A stretch of 64,000 nt of DNA, taken from assembly GCA_035517775.1 (NCBI GenBank), contig DATIYF010000021.1:1-64000 (forward strand), given 5' to 3'. Both the position numbers and the translations under genes were made by a program. The stretch comes from DATIYF01 sp035517775 (lineage in GTDB: Bacteria; Acidobacteriota; Terriglobia; Terriglobales; Acidobacteriaceae). Positions 34,701-43,823 of this stretch are shown here, one piece after another; position 1 is the stretch's first letter, and each line of letters opens with the position of its first letter. The notes below the pieces were generated by a model. It saw only the letters and a program-made list of their open reading frames with translations. It was not told where the DNA came from and made no database searches.

Positions 34701-35226
34701 GGCCTTCGTCTCCTCCCGTCAGGCAGATGATTCCGGCGGCGTGCTCCCGCAGCTCTTCTTCCCAGGCGATGCTTTCTTCTTTCCGGGCCCGCAACTTGGC
34801 TTTGGTGATGAGGCGGCAGAGATTCTGGTAGCCCGTGCGGGATTCGGCCAGCAGAGGCAAGCGGAAAGGCTTGCCGCCGCGGCTTAGCCCCTTGTCATAC
34901 CGGGCGGAGCGAGGACTCCCTACTTTCTTCCGGTCTTTCTGGGCATAAGGATTCTTCGACTCGAAATATTCTGCGCTCCGCGCAGAATATTCCTCGCTCA
35001 GAATGACAGAATCAAAAGCCGCGCAGGTCACGTCCGCCCCAATGTGCGCTTTGATCCCCGCCTTCTTCGCCGCCATGTGAAATCGCGGCGCGCCATATAC
35101 ACCGTCGCGGTCGAGCAACGCCATGGCCGGCATCTTCAGGCGGAGGCATTCCGCGATCAGCCCTTCGGGCAGAGAAGCGCCTTCCAGAAAACTGAAGGCC
35201 GAGCGGGCGTGGAGTTCGAAGTACAT
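31780..35226 (-). CDS. dnaE2: Error-prone DNA polymerase III alpha subunit DnaE2 (ImuC)
   Basis: About 1148 residues. An N-terminal PHP domain (YFELHARSAFSFLEGASLPE) is followed by the C-family polymerase core with EWPDIDLDLPSGDQRERV and an OB-fold region near the C-terminus (RVRVGGCVIARQRPGTAKGFVFLSLEDE). It is the catalytic polymerase of the ImuA-ImuB-DnaE2 mutasome for lesion bypass. ATG 35226 gives the family start; the frame to 35259 is repeat DNA. Two in-frame segments, residues about 69-120 and a roughly 58-residue stretch around CHSERSEEPAFEG, derive from dispersed repeats rather than the family. Confidence 0.92.
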   Translation of the reverse strand: MYFELHARSAFSFLEGASLPEGLIAECLRLKMPAMALLDRDGVYGAPRFHMAAKKAGIKAHIGADVTCAAFDSVILSEEYSARSAEYFESKNPYAQKDRKKVGSPRSARYDKGLSRGGKPFRLPLLAESRTGYQNLCRLITKAKLRARKEESIAWEEELREHAAGIICLTGGDEGPLAAARASGGTEEARRCVERLTRIFGQKNVYVELQRHFHRDQEVRNQAAIEIARRLHLPLLASNGVCYASARERELCDVFTAIRNHRTLETAGRLLARNSERHLKSPQEMQQLFADLPEAITNTVELSSRLEFTLEDLGYEFPRYPVPEGENMMSFLRERTREGFERRYGRAEPGLKSRAQRQIERELKLIAKLELAGYFLIVWDLVRYCREQKILVQGRGSAANSAVCYSLGITAVDPVGMDLLFERFLSEERGEWPDIDLDLPSGDQRERVIQYLYQRYGERGAAMTANVITYRNRMAAREMGKALGFDAETLDKVSTAVAGWEYRDAGDALDQRFHDAGLDLNHPRLRKYFELCLAVQDLPRHLGQHSGGMVICQGQLDSVVPLEPASMPGRVVVQWDKEDCADLGIIKVDLLGLGMMAVLEDSIEIIRKDYGEEVDLAHLPAGDPEVYGALQKADTIGMFQIESRAQMSCLPRLCPKCFYDIVVQVAIIRPGPIVGQMVNPYLQRRMGREKVTYAHESLEPVLARTLGVPLFQEQLLRMAMVVANFSGGEAEELRRAMGFKRSQARMKEIETRLRAGMKQNGIARAAQEQIILSVTSFALYGFPESHAASFALIAYASAFLKCHYLAAFTAALLNNQPMGFYHPSTIVKDAQRHGLKVLPIDVTKSEWECTLEQSAGSSQQSALSRQPDCHSERSEEPAFEGTARLPIPRAFSPRFARLPAARNDKSQLGALRPALRLGLRYARGLREAAALALVEQRKSSCFASVDDLVGRVPELRKDELNTLAEAGALNTIGERFHRRDALWQVERAVRRSGPLLDKITEADIPSPLLPMNAEERLVADFRGTGLTVGPHPMAYHRARMESLGIRKARELRNTPNGQRVRVGGCVIARQRPGTAKGFVFLSLEDETGVANAIITPGLFQRNRLLLTGEKFLLVEGALQNQDGVISVKAERVAPLSIPQAETSSHDFH
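32500..32672. repeat. Dispersed repeats inserted in frame in dnaE2 (C-terminal half)
   Basis: The segment includes CTCGCTTCGCTCGGAATGG, a second GAGCGAAGCGAGG copy and a run of CTGACTGCTGACTGCTG heptamer-like units. These are normally intergenic elements in this window (compare 52337-52445). They translate as SSQQSALSRQPDCHSERSEEP and interrupt an otherwise conserved polymerase region without a frameshift. Confidence 0.75.
34867..35022. repeat. Dispersed repeats inserted in frame in the dnaE2 PHP domain
   Basis: The insert holds a GGGCGGAGCGAGGACTCCC copy and a GTCATTCTGAGCGAGG copy in opposite orientation. The latter carries a 27-bp palindrome (34965-34991: AATATTCTGCGC, 3 bp, complement). 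Flanking residues GADVTC and FRLPLLAESRTGYQNL are contiguous in the family. Confidence 0.75.
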
Positions 35227-35348
35227 GGCATTTGGCACTTGGCACTTAGCCGTCAGCACTCAGCACTCAGCCATGAAAGGGTTGGAGAGCCTTAAGAAAA
35301 ACCCCTTCCTGGCCAAGTGCCAACTGCTTTGGCTGAATGCTGAGTGCG
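35227..35348. repeat. CACTTGGCA / CAGCACTCAG tandem repeats between imuB and dnaE2
   Basis: The spacer is made of TTGGCACTTGGCACTTAGC and TCAGCACTCAGCACTCAGC units with a complementary copy (AAGTGCCAACTGC) at the other end. Similar runs lie at 43745-43825, 44160-44280, 52337-52445 and 53491-53520. Confidence 0.75.
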
Positions 35349-36911
35349 TCAGTCATACTCCCCCTCCACCATCCACTTCCCGGCAAGCAAGTCCCGAACC
35401 AGCCGGTACACGGCAATGCCGCACTGCGCTTGCAAAGCGATATCCCATTCATCGCGCGCCCAGGGGCGGCTCCACCAGTCGCCGGAAGAGCGCCAGGGCC
35501 CGGCCGCCCATAGCACCGTGCCCCGCATCTCTTCGCGCTGCGGGCAGTCAAGGCGCGCCGGGCTGCCTTCGCGCAGCGTGACGGCCACGCGCACCGGGGG
35601 GCGAAAAATCCGCAGCGCGGTCACGAAATCCCGGGGCGGCGAATCGCATTGAGCCTGAGGCTCGCCGGGCGCGAAGCGCTGCATGCAAAATCCCTGGGGA
35701 TGGTGCGTATCCAACAACTGCAGCGAGCCCGCCCGCTCTTCGCCCACAATGCCCGCGATCCGGGCGAGCGTCAGCTCCAGCTTCTCCGGCTCCGGCGAGG
35801 GTGGCAGGAACAGGCCGCCCTGCGCCGCCCGCGGCCGCACCGGTTCTGCCGACAAATGAATTTTGGCGATGGGCGCGCCCGGCGGATGCGCCTTCAAATC
35901 CAGCTGCAGCAGCTTGAGAAAAACTTTGGCATCGAGCACCGGAACCGGCAGGCGCAAGGTACGCTCAAAGTTCGCCTGCGGCGGGAGCCCTCGCCCACCT
36001 GCATCTGCCTCCCAGTCCCAGCTATATCCCGCCTGCAACTCCAGCCGCAACCGCAACTCCTGCGTGGCCAGCGCGTGCTCTGCCAGGCGTGAGCAAATCT
36101 GCTCCAGCATCTGGTTGAGCAAAAATGCCAGCGGCTCGAGCAGCACCAGCGGATGCTCCAGCTCCATTGCCTCCTCGAAAACCAGCCGCGGCTCAACCGG
36201 AACCAGATCGCGTGAAACCGCGCCCCGGGCCAGTTTTTGCAGGTGCAAGCCCTCCTGCCCCAGGCGCTCACTGAGCTCCACCTTCGGCAACGCGGCCAGT
36301 GCGCGCAGATCGCGAATGCCCCAGCGCCGCAAAGTTTCAAGAAGCTGCTCCGTCTGCTCGCAGGTTTGCGGCCCAGAAAACAGCAGCTCTACCGGCAAGC
36401 TGCCCAGCCGTTCGGCCTGCTGCCCCTCGGGAATTACCTCCACCCCGGCAAAGCCGCGCGCGGCCAGCATCGCCGCATCCGGAGTTTCTGCTGCCGCCAC
36501 ATTGGCCTCCAGTCCTGCCTCCGCAACCCTTCGAGCAATGGCGCCGGCGATCTGCGGCAAAGGGCCAAAAAGTTTCTCCATGCCGGCCAAGTCAAGCAGC
36601 ACAGCGTCCCAACCCGAATCTTCCACGCAGGGTGAGAACGCCTGCGCGCATGCGAGCAGCGCGGCGTGGGCCGCGGCCTCTTGCTCCACAGAACGTTCAC
36701 GCAGCGCCAGCCCGGCGCAGGGCTCCACTTGCAACTTGGTCATGGCGGCGCTGATTCCCATTTGCCTTGCCGCTTCATTCACCGCGAAAACTTTCTGCAG
36801 CGGCGGCCTGCCTTCGAGCACCGCAACCGGCTGCGAACGCAGCTCCGGCTGGGCGCGCACCAGCGCCTGCAGGGGAAACCCGGGAACGAAGATGCAGCAG
36901 AAAGGCGCCAT
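35349..36911 (-). CDS. imuB: ImuB, catalytically degenerate Y-family polymerase-like protein
   Basis: A 520-residue Y-family polymerase homologue acting as the hub of the ImuA/ImuB/DnaE2 mutasome. The N-terminal fold is seen in FCCIFVPGFPLQALV and PVAVLEG. In the palm, the position of the catalytic SIDE motif reads SGWDAVLLDLAGMEKLFGP, lacking the acidic pair, as expected for ImuB. A thumb helix-hairpin (GIRDLRALAALPKVELSERLG) and little-finger region follow. It is between imuA and dnaE2 on the same strand. Confidence 0.9.
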   Translation of the reverse strand: MAPFCCIFVPGFPLQALVRAQPELRSQPVAVLEGRPPLQKVFAVNEAARQMGISAAMTKLQVEPCAGLALRERSVEQEAAAHAALLACAQAFSPCVEDSGWDAVLLDLAGMEKLFGPLPQIAGAIARRVAEAGLEANVAAAETPDAAMLAARGFAGVEVIPEGQQAERLGSLPVELLFSGPQTCEQTEQLLETLRRWGIRDLRALAALPKVELSERLGQEGLHLQKLARGAVSRDLVPVEPRLVFEEAMELEHPLVLLEPLAFLLNQMLEQICSRLAEHALATQELRLRLELQAGYSWDWEADAGGRGLPPQANFERTLRLPVPVLDAKVFLKLLQLDLKAHPPGAPIAKIHLSAEPVRPRAAQGGLFLPPSPEPEKLELTLARIAGIVGEERAGSLQLLDTHHPQGFCMQRFAPGEPQAQCDSPPRDFVTALRIFRPPVRVAVTLREGSPARLDCPQREEMRGTVLWAAGPWRSSGDWWSRPWARDEWDIALQAQCGIAVYRLVRDLLAGKWMVEGEYD

Positions 36912-36962
36912 TCGCTTGTGGCACGCACACTTGGGTCCGCCGTGGTGCCGCCTCCCATAAAA

Positions 36963-37847
36963 TCAACCCCAGCTGCGGCGGAGAGCGGGCTCTGCCCCAC
37001 ACACTTTCCCCGCCGGCTTGCGCTCCAGCCGCGAGCGCAGCAGCTCCCCTTCGGTTCGCAATCCCTTAAAAACCTGCGCATGCGCGGGCTGGAGTCTTGC
37101 GGAAAGCTGAGAGCTGAAAGCCGACGGCTTCAGCTTCACCACCAGCGCGGCGCAGCTCTGTGCGCAGGGAGTGCGGCTGAGCACCAGCAAAATCGTGGGC
37201 GTACCTTCCACCGCGCGCTGAAAGCGAAACCACGAGGTCAGCGGAACCCGCCGCGCCATCTTTTCGGCAACCCCTCCGAGATCAATGGCCACCAGCCCAA
37301 AGCCGCCGCTCTGCAGCAGCAGATCGGTCACCCGCAAGGCTTGCTCCAGATTCCCTGCAGATGTGCCATTCCGAGCGAAACCAGAAATCCCTGCCCCCCA
37401 GGACCTTGCCTCATCTCCGGGGGATTTTCGTTTCGCCCAGCTTCCCCCGGCCTGGCACCGCACCCACAGCAGGCGCGCAAAATCCATCCCCATAGCCGCC
37501 CCCGAGCGGGGATCGAACGCATCGCTCACATCCACCAGCGCGCAGGCCTCCTGCCGGCGCGTGGCAGCCGCCACAGCCGCCAGCAAAACACCGGTTCTTC
37601 CCGAGGAAGCCGGCCCGAAGATTTCTGTCAGGCAGCCGCGGGGCAGGCCCCCGGTAAGCGCATCCATTTCACTGACCCCGCTTGCCACCATCTCCGGCGC
37701 CGGGCGCGCCTCCAGCCGCGAAGCCGCCGTGACCTGGGCCAGCCGGGGAGCGGCCGCAATATGCCGCGCAAGTGCCGCGGCTTTTTCCGGGAAAGTCAAT
37801 GCCGCGGACGCCGTTGCCGGCTGGAGGCGAACGGACAGGGAAGACAT
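36963..37847 (-). CDS. imuA: ImuA, RecA-like mutasome protein
   Basis: A 294-residue RecA/ImuA-superfamily protein. GVSEMDALTGGLPRGCLTEIFGPASSGRTGVLLA contains the Walker A-like loop (GPASSGRTG) near residue 85; ACALVDVSDAFDP follows. A stretch near residues 135-167 (around EARSWGAGISGFARNGTSAG) and one near 243-256 (AFSSQLSARLQPA) correspond to dispersed repeats in the DNA. First gene of the cassette; 51 bp precede imuB. Confidence 0.82.
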   Translation of the reverse strand: MSSLSVRLQPATASAALTFPEKAAALARHIAAAPRLAQVTAASRLEARPAPEMVASGVSEMDALTGGLPRGCLTEIFGPASSGRTGVLLAAVAAATRRQEACALVDVSDAFDPRSGAAMGMDFARLLWVRCQAGGSWAKRKSPGDEARSWGAGISGFARNGTSAGNLEQALRVTDLLLQSGGFGLVAIDLGGVAEKMARRVPLTSWFRFQRAVEGTPTILLVLSRTPCAQSCAALVVKLKPSAFSSQLSARLQPAHAQVFKGLRTEGELLRSRLERKPAGKVCGAEPALRRSWG

Positions 37848-37883
37848 AAAACCTCGTAGAAACCGCGCGGGAAGCCGCTCGGG

Positions 37884-37898
37884 GCGAACTAGATTCGC
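37884..37898. promoter_or_regulatory. Palindrome in the imuA promoter region, candidate SOS operator
   Basis: GCGAA-5-TTCGC lies just downstream of a minus-strand TTGACA (near 37937), 17 bp, CAGACT promoter. Mutasome cassettes are usually LexA-controlled. The half-site resembles CGAAC-type LexA boxes but the spacing differs by one, so the assignment is tentative. Confidence 0.35.
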
Positions 37899-38055
37899 TT
37901 TTTATTCGCCAATGAGAGTCTGCGCGTAGCGGGCAAAGTTGTCAAGAGAGTTCTTCTTTCAGACTCCAAAAAATGCGCCCAGAGTCCTGTGCATTTGTTC
38001 CCGCCTGAATCTAAGCAACTTATGAAATCGAAGCCCCAACAAAACCGGATCAACT

Positions 38056-38199
38056 GAAGGGCGGCAACAAATCTCGGAGTTCCTGGGGGAGCCGGTCTCG
38101 GTCGTTCAAAGATGGGCGTCGAAAGGTATGCCTGTCGCCCGCCAGGGGCGCCTGGTGACCGCCCAGCCGCACGCACTCAATGCCTGGTTCGCGGATTGG
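38056..38199 (+). pseudogene. Remnant of an excisionase-like HTH protein
   Basis: A 48-codon frame reads EGRQQISEFLGEPVSVVQRW, then ASKGMPVARQGRLVTAQPHALNAWF. This resembles the HTH_17/MerR-like DNA-binding domain of small acidobacterial regulators (IAxFLGxPVSxxQRWAxxGMPVxRxGR). No start codon precedes it; a TGA lies about 30 bp upstream, and the 3' end runs into the antisense of the neighbouring gene. It appears to be a decayed gene. Confidence 0.45.
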
Positions 38200-38201
38200 A
38201 A

Positions 38202-38927
38202 CTATTTCAGGGCTTGCAGCTTCTGCGCCGCCAATTGCGCCGCCGGGCTGGCGGCATCATCCTTCTGGATTTGCTGATACAGGTTGCGTGCGTCCACCGG
38301 CTGCCCGTTCGCGGCGTAGGTGGCCGCAAGTTCCATCTGCGCCATGGTCTTGGTGACCGTGGTGGTGGGCTTGGCGATCAGCTCCTGATACAGCGCGATA
38401 GCCTGCTTGCTCTTGCCTTCGTCGCGATAGATGCCGGCCAGGGCGAACCTGGCGGAGGCGGCGAGATCGTCCTTATGAGAAGACGAGACCGCCTCAAGAT
38501 CACGCTCGGCGGAGGCGTTGTCGCCCAACTGCGCAGAAGCCAGTCCGGAAAAATATTGGGCCACTTCACCGGCGCGAGTGTGCGGATACTGCTGGGCAAG
38601 GTCCTGGAACTGCTTCAGGGCCTTGGTGGCGCGTTCCTGCAAAGAAGCGAAGCTGGGGAACTCAGGCTGCTCGGGAGTGCCGGCCTCGCGGATGGGCGTG
38701 TCCCAGGTGCGGACGGCCTGAGTGAGAGCCAGACTGGCCTTCTGTTCGCGCTGATTGAAGTAGGACCACCCGCCGAACCCGGCCACGGCCAATACCAGCA
38801 CGATGACGGCGCCAAGAATTACCCCGCTGCGGTGCTCCAGCGACCAGTCGAAGGTCTTTTCCGCGGCGCTCAGCGTGGCCTTGCTGAAGCGGTCCTGTTT
38901 AAGCTGATGGCGGGTTTCGGCGCGCAC
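38202..38927 (-). CDS. Membrane-anchored TPR protein (YfgM/TPR_21-like)
   Basis: About 241 residues. A short cytosolic start (RAETRHQLKQDRFSKA) is followed by one transmembrane helix (GVILGAVIVLVLAVAGFGGWSYF) and a periplasmic TPR region (HTRAGEVAQYFSGLASAQLGD, KSKQAIALYQELI). This is the plan of YfgM-type proteins linked to the Sec translocon and envelope chaperones. GTG 38927 has AAGGGG 4 nt upstream and gives the family-like start; an ATG at 38981 would add 18 residues. Confidence 0.8.
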   Translation of the reverse strand: MRAETRHQLKQDRFSKATLSAAEKTFDWSLEHRSGVILGAVIVLVLAVAGFGGWSYFNQREQKASLALTQAVRTWDTPIREAGTPEQPEFPSFASLQERATKALKQFQDLAQQYPHTRAGEVAQYFSGLASAQLGDNASAERDLEAVSSSHKDDLAASARFALAGIYRDEGKSKQAIALYQELIAKPTTTVTKTMAQMELAATYAANGQPVDARNLYQQIQKDDAASPAAQLAAQKLQALK

Positions 38928-38998
38928 AAATCCCCTTCTGCCCGCAATGGGCGGCTGACAAATGGTCAGTCTAACAGGCAAAATTCGGCAGCGTCAAA

Positions 38999-39500
38999 GT
39001 GAAGCGTGGAGGTTTGAGCGCGCGTCACGATGGGGAGGAGGCTTGTGGGAAAATGATTATGGGCGAGCGCCAGAGTTAGTTTCGCGCGCCCGGCAAAACC
39101 CATCTAACCACGAAAGACACCAAAGTTCACCAAGGCCGCCAGCCGTCACAGTGCCGGCGTCCGGCAAAATCGGCCAACCGAAAGCCGCGCCAAATCATCT
39201 AATTGATCGGGGCCGTTCCGGCAAATTGCAGCGCTTCTTCGAAAGCCTCGGAACGGCAACGCAGCCGGAGCTGTGCATATCCAGCAGGTCTCGGTAGATC
39301 GCGCCCAGCGGTACATTTTCTCTAGCTGTGGGTTTCCTGGACTGGCGCCCATCTTCCGTTCTTGATCTCTGATCGTCTAATGCTCGCGGGCTGCGCCCGC
39401 GGTCTCTCTTGCATCGTAAGCGGGAGATTCGACTCCCGGCTGAGCAGACGATCGAGGGCCAGATGACCATCACCTTGGAGAAAACTGGAGAAAAAAAATT
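38999..39500. other. Gene-poor spacer upstream of the HtrA gene
   Basis: It contains a TAACCACGAAAGACACC dispersed repeat near 39105 (also at 31035 and 42640) and a CGCGGGC-TGC-GCCCGCG hairpin near 39390. A tRNA T-arm-like CGGGAGATTCGACTCCCG lies near 39420 with no surrounding cloverleaf. The HtrA ribosome site GGAG is at its end. Confidence 0.6.
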
Positions 39501-41018
<1,518 letters not shown>

Positions 41019-41180
41019 GCCTGAGGCGAGGAGCGCGCGGCGCCAGCCGCGCGCTTTCCCCGTCTCCGATCCCATCAAGGCCTTCTCTCGCTCAACCGGC
41101 CAGGAGGGGGCCCGGCCTCAAGCTTCCCCGCCCTCTGCCGATAGCAGAATCATCGCCATTTCGCCTGGGGAGGCAGAAAA

Positions 41181-41552
41181 ATGGATTTCGACGCAGCCAT
41201 CAACAGCCACGTGGCCTGGAAAATGAAGCTCTCTTCCTATCTTTCCAAGCCTGATCATTCTCTGGATGCCGCGAAAATCGAGGCTTCCGACCAATGCGAG
41301 CTGGGCCGCTGGATTGCCGCCGAGAGCCAGAAGTACAGCGGCCTAGCCGAGTTCGCCGCTCTGCGCAAGGAGCATGAGCACTTTCATAAAATCGCAGCCG
41401 GTGTGGTGCGGAAAGCTGACGCCGGGCAAAGTGTTAAGGAAGAAACCGCCCTGGGCGCGCATAGCGATTTCGCCAACGCTTCCCGAGCCGTGGTAAATGC
41501 GCTGATGGCCCTGAAAAACAAACTGGCAACCGGAAAGGCAGCGGCCCGCTGA
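41181..41552 (+). CDS. Stand-alone CZB (chemoreceptor zinc-binding) domain protein
   Basis: A 123-residue protein consisting only of a CZB four-helix domain. The zinc ligands of the family are present: His10 (SHVAW), Cys39 (CELGRW), His65 and His69 (HEHFH). In chemoreceptors and cyclases such domains sense zinc or hypochlorite through the Cys. Here there is no signalling partner in the same chain. GGGGAGG lies upstream of ATG. It is monocistronic. Confidence 0.88.
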   Translation: MDFDAAINSHVAWKMKLSSYLSKPDHSLDAAKIEASDQCELGRWIAAESQKYSGLAEFAALRKEHEHFHKIAAGVVRKADAGQSVKEETALGAHSDFANASRAVVNALMALKNKLATGKAAAR

Positions 41553-41573
41553 AGCGGGCTGGCGGGGAACCAC

Positions 41574-42506
41574 TCATGTCCTGTTGGTTTGAGTGCTAGC
41601 CGGTTTCTTTCCTGGAGCGGCCAGGCCGCGGGGAGCGCCTTTGCGGAGATGATGGGCGCGCTCGAATTCCATGGCCAATTCCCGCGTATCGAGGTTCTCG
41701 CGGATGTGGCCCAGGCGCTGCTCGAGCTTGTGCAGCGCGGCGGCAATGTTCTTCTTGTTAGTGAGAGCGATATCGCGCCACATGGAATAAGGGCTGGCGG
41801 AAATGCGGGTCATTTCGCGCAGGGCGCGGCCGCCGGCTTCGAGCAGCGGCGCCTCGGCGCCGAATTCCTCCACCAGTGCCGCGGCCAGGGCGGTGGAGAC
41901 CATCTGCGGCAGATGGCTGATCCAGGCGCAGAGCTGGTCGTGCGCGGCCGCATCCATGCTGGCGACGCGGCCACCGACTTTTTCCACCCACTCGAGAAAT
42001 TCGCCGCTCAGCCCCTGGTAGATTTCCTGGTCTTTTATCGGCGTAAGCAGCCAGGGTGCGCCGCGAAACAGTTCAGCCTCGGCAAATTCCACGCCACACT
42101 GCTCTTTGCCCGCCATAGGATGCCCGGCAAGAAAGCGGCGCGCGGTCTGCTTGCCAAAGACCTCCTGCGCCCGCGCCAGGACTTCAACCTTGGTGCTGCC
42201 CACGTCAGTGAACAAGGTTCGTGCAGGCGCGGCGGGGCCGAGGCGGCTGATCATTTCTATGATTCCGCCCACCGGCGCGGCCAGCACAATGATCTGACTG
42301 TTGCGCGCGGCCACGGCAGGATCCGTATGGCCCTCATCAATCGCGCCTTTTTCGCGGGCGTGCTCCAGCACGGGAGCGCGGTCGCAGCCGATAATGCGGC
42401 CCGCGAAGCGCTGCTTCTTCAGCGCCAGGCCGAGCGAGCCCCCGATCAGGCCGGTTCCGATGATGGTGATCTGGCGAATGGGCATACGCTGCGATAAATC
42501 TCTCAC
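41574..42506 (-). CDS. tyrA: Prephenate dehydrogenase
   Basis: A 310-residue NAD(P)-dependent enzyme of tyrosine synthesis. The dinucleotide fold is IGTGLIGGSLGLALK near residues 15-30; FLAGHPMAGKEQCGVEFA and CAWISHLPQMVSTALA are family motifs with catalytic His. GTG 42506 (AAGG 4 nt upstream) or ATG 42485 could be the start. It is last in a minus-strand aromatic amino-acid cluster with aroF, chorismate mutase and trpA; 218 bp of repeat-bearing DNA separate it from aroF. Confidence 0.9.
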   Translation of the reverse strand: MRDLSQRMPIRQITIIGTGLIGGSLGLALKKQRFAGRIIGCDRAPVLEHAREKGAIDEGHTDPAVAARNSQIIVLAAPVGGIIEMISRLGPAAPARTLFTDVGSTKVEVLARAQEVFGKQTARRFLAGHPMAGKEQCGVEFAEAELFRGAPWLLTPIKDQEIYQGLSGEFLEWVEKVGGRVASMDAAAHDQLCAWISHLPQMVSTALAAALVEEFGAEAPLLEAGGRALREMTRISASPYSMWRDIALTNKKNIAAALHKLEQRLGHIRENLDTRELAMEFERAHHLRKGAPRGLAAPGKKPASTQTNRT

Positions 42507-42724
42507 TCAGCCTTGCTGCTTACGGTGAAAAGCAGGTTCCTCGGGACTGGAGTCCCTGGGAATGACAAGTTTAATTGGTTTGGCACAACCGGCAACGTCC
42601 ATCGGTGGTCAGGTTCGCGGTAGCCCAGCAAAACCATTGAACCACGAAAGAGCACGAAGCTTCACGAAAGCCATTGGTTTCATGGTTTCCTTTGTTCCAC
42701 GTCTCCGTGCCCCCGTGCTTCAGA
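42507..42724. repeat. Dispersed-repeat spacer between aroF and tyrA
   Basis: It contains GCAGGTTCCTCG with a separated GGAATGACA arm and an AACCACGAAAGAGCACGAAG element followed by CACGTCTCCGTGCC. No gene or clear terminator was seen. Confidence 0.5.
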
Positions 42725-43744
42725 TCACGCGATCTTGCGGCCGAGGACCGGTGCGATCATGCGCAGCTCATCCATCAACTTGGAGAACTGATCGGGGAAC
42801 AGCGACTGCGCCCCGTCGGAAAGCGCCCTGTCGGGATCGTGGTGCACTTCGATGAGCAGCGCATCGCAGCCGGCGGCCAGCGAGGCGCGCGCCATGGGCG
42901 GGACCTTGTCGCGCAGCCCGGTGCCGTGCGAAGGATCGGAGGTCATGGGCAGATGCGAAAGCTTCTTGAGAATGGGAATGGCGGAAACATCGAGCGTGTT
43001 GCGGGTATAAGTTTCGAAGGTGCGGATGCCGCGCTCGCAGAGAATCACGTCGTAGTTGCCGCCCGACATGATGTACTCGGCCGAGAGCAGCAGCTCTTCG
43101 AGCGTGGCGGCGATGCCGCGCTTGAGCAGCACCGGCTTCTTGACCTTGCCCAGTTCGCGCAGCAGGTTGAAGTTCTGCATGTTGCGCGCGCCCACCTGGA
43201 AGATATCAATATAGGGCAGCATGACCTCGATCTGCGCGATCTCCATCACTTCGCTGATCACCAGCAGGTTGAAATGATCGCCGGCCTCGCGCAGCAGCTT
43301 CAGGCCTTCGACCCCGAGTCCCTGAAAGGAATACGGCGAGCTGCGCGGCTTGAAAGCCCCGCCACGCAGCACCCGGGCGCCAGCCTTGGAGATAAGCTCG
43401 GCCACGGCAAACAACTGCGGCCGCGATTCCACCGAGCAGGGGCCGGCCATGACCACGACTTCTTCGCCGCCGATGCGCAGGCCGTTGGAAAATTCGATGA
43501 TGGTGCCTTCCGGGCGGAAGGCGCGCCCGGAAAGCTTATAGGGCGCGCTGATGCGGTGGACGTGCTCCACCCCGGAGAGCACTTCGAGATTGCGGGTATC
43601 GAAATCGGTGCGCGCGCCCACCGCGGCGAGAATGGTCTGGCGTTCGCCGGTGGTGCGGTGGACGGAGAAGCCCATGCGCATCAGGTGTTCGATGACATCC
43701 TGAATCTGCTCCTCGGTTGCGAGTTCCTGCATGGCGACGATCAT
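42725..43744 (-). CDS. aroF: 3-deoxy-7-phosphoheptulonate synthase (AroA-beta/KDOPS-like type)
   Basis: A 339-residue enzyme condensing PEP and erythrose-4-phosphate, the first shikimate step. An N-terminal ferredoxin-like regulatory domain (residues about 1-70) precedes the barrel with VVMAGPCSVESRPQLF, GGAFKPRSSPYSFQGLG and the metal-site regions DPSHGTG and DALLIEVHHDPDRALSDGAQS. The regulatory domain suggests feedback control by an aromatic amino acid. It is co-directional with chorismate mutase. Confidence 0.94.
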   Translation of the reverse strand: MIVAMQELATEEQIQDVIEHLMRMGFSVHRTTGERQTILAAVGARTDFDTRNLEVLSGVEHVHRISAPYKLSGRAFRPEGTIIEFSNGLRIGGEEVVVMAGPCSVESRPQLFAVAELISKAGARVLRGGAFKPRSSPYSFQGLGVEGLKLLREAGDHFNLLVISEVMEIAQIEVMLPYIDIFQVGARNMQNFNLLRELGKVKKPVLLKRGIAATLEELLLSAEYIMSGGNYDVILCERGIRTFETYTRNTLDVSAIPILKKLSHLPMTSDPSHGTGLRDKVPPMARASLAAGCDALLIEVHHDPDRALSDGAQSLFPDQFSKLMDELRMIAPVLGRKIA

Positions 43745-43823
43745 GGCTTAGCACCCGGCACCTGGCTATTAGCGCTTAGCCCAGCCCATAACGGCCAAAT
43801 GCCAAGTGCCAACTGCGAAATGC

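Noticed and set aside
39412..39450. CGGGAGATTCGACTCCCG resembling a tRNA T-arm
   Set aside because: The loop has the wrong size and no cloverleaf forms with upstream sequence.
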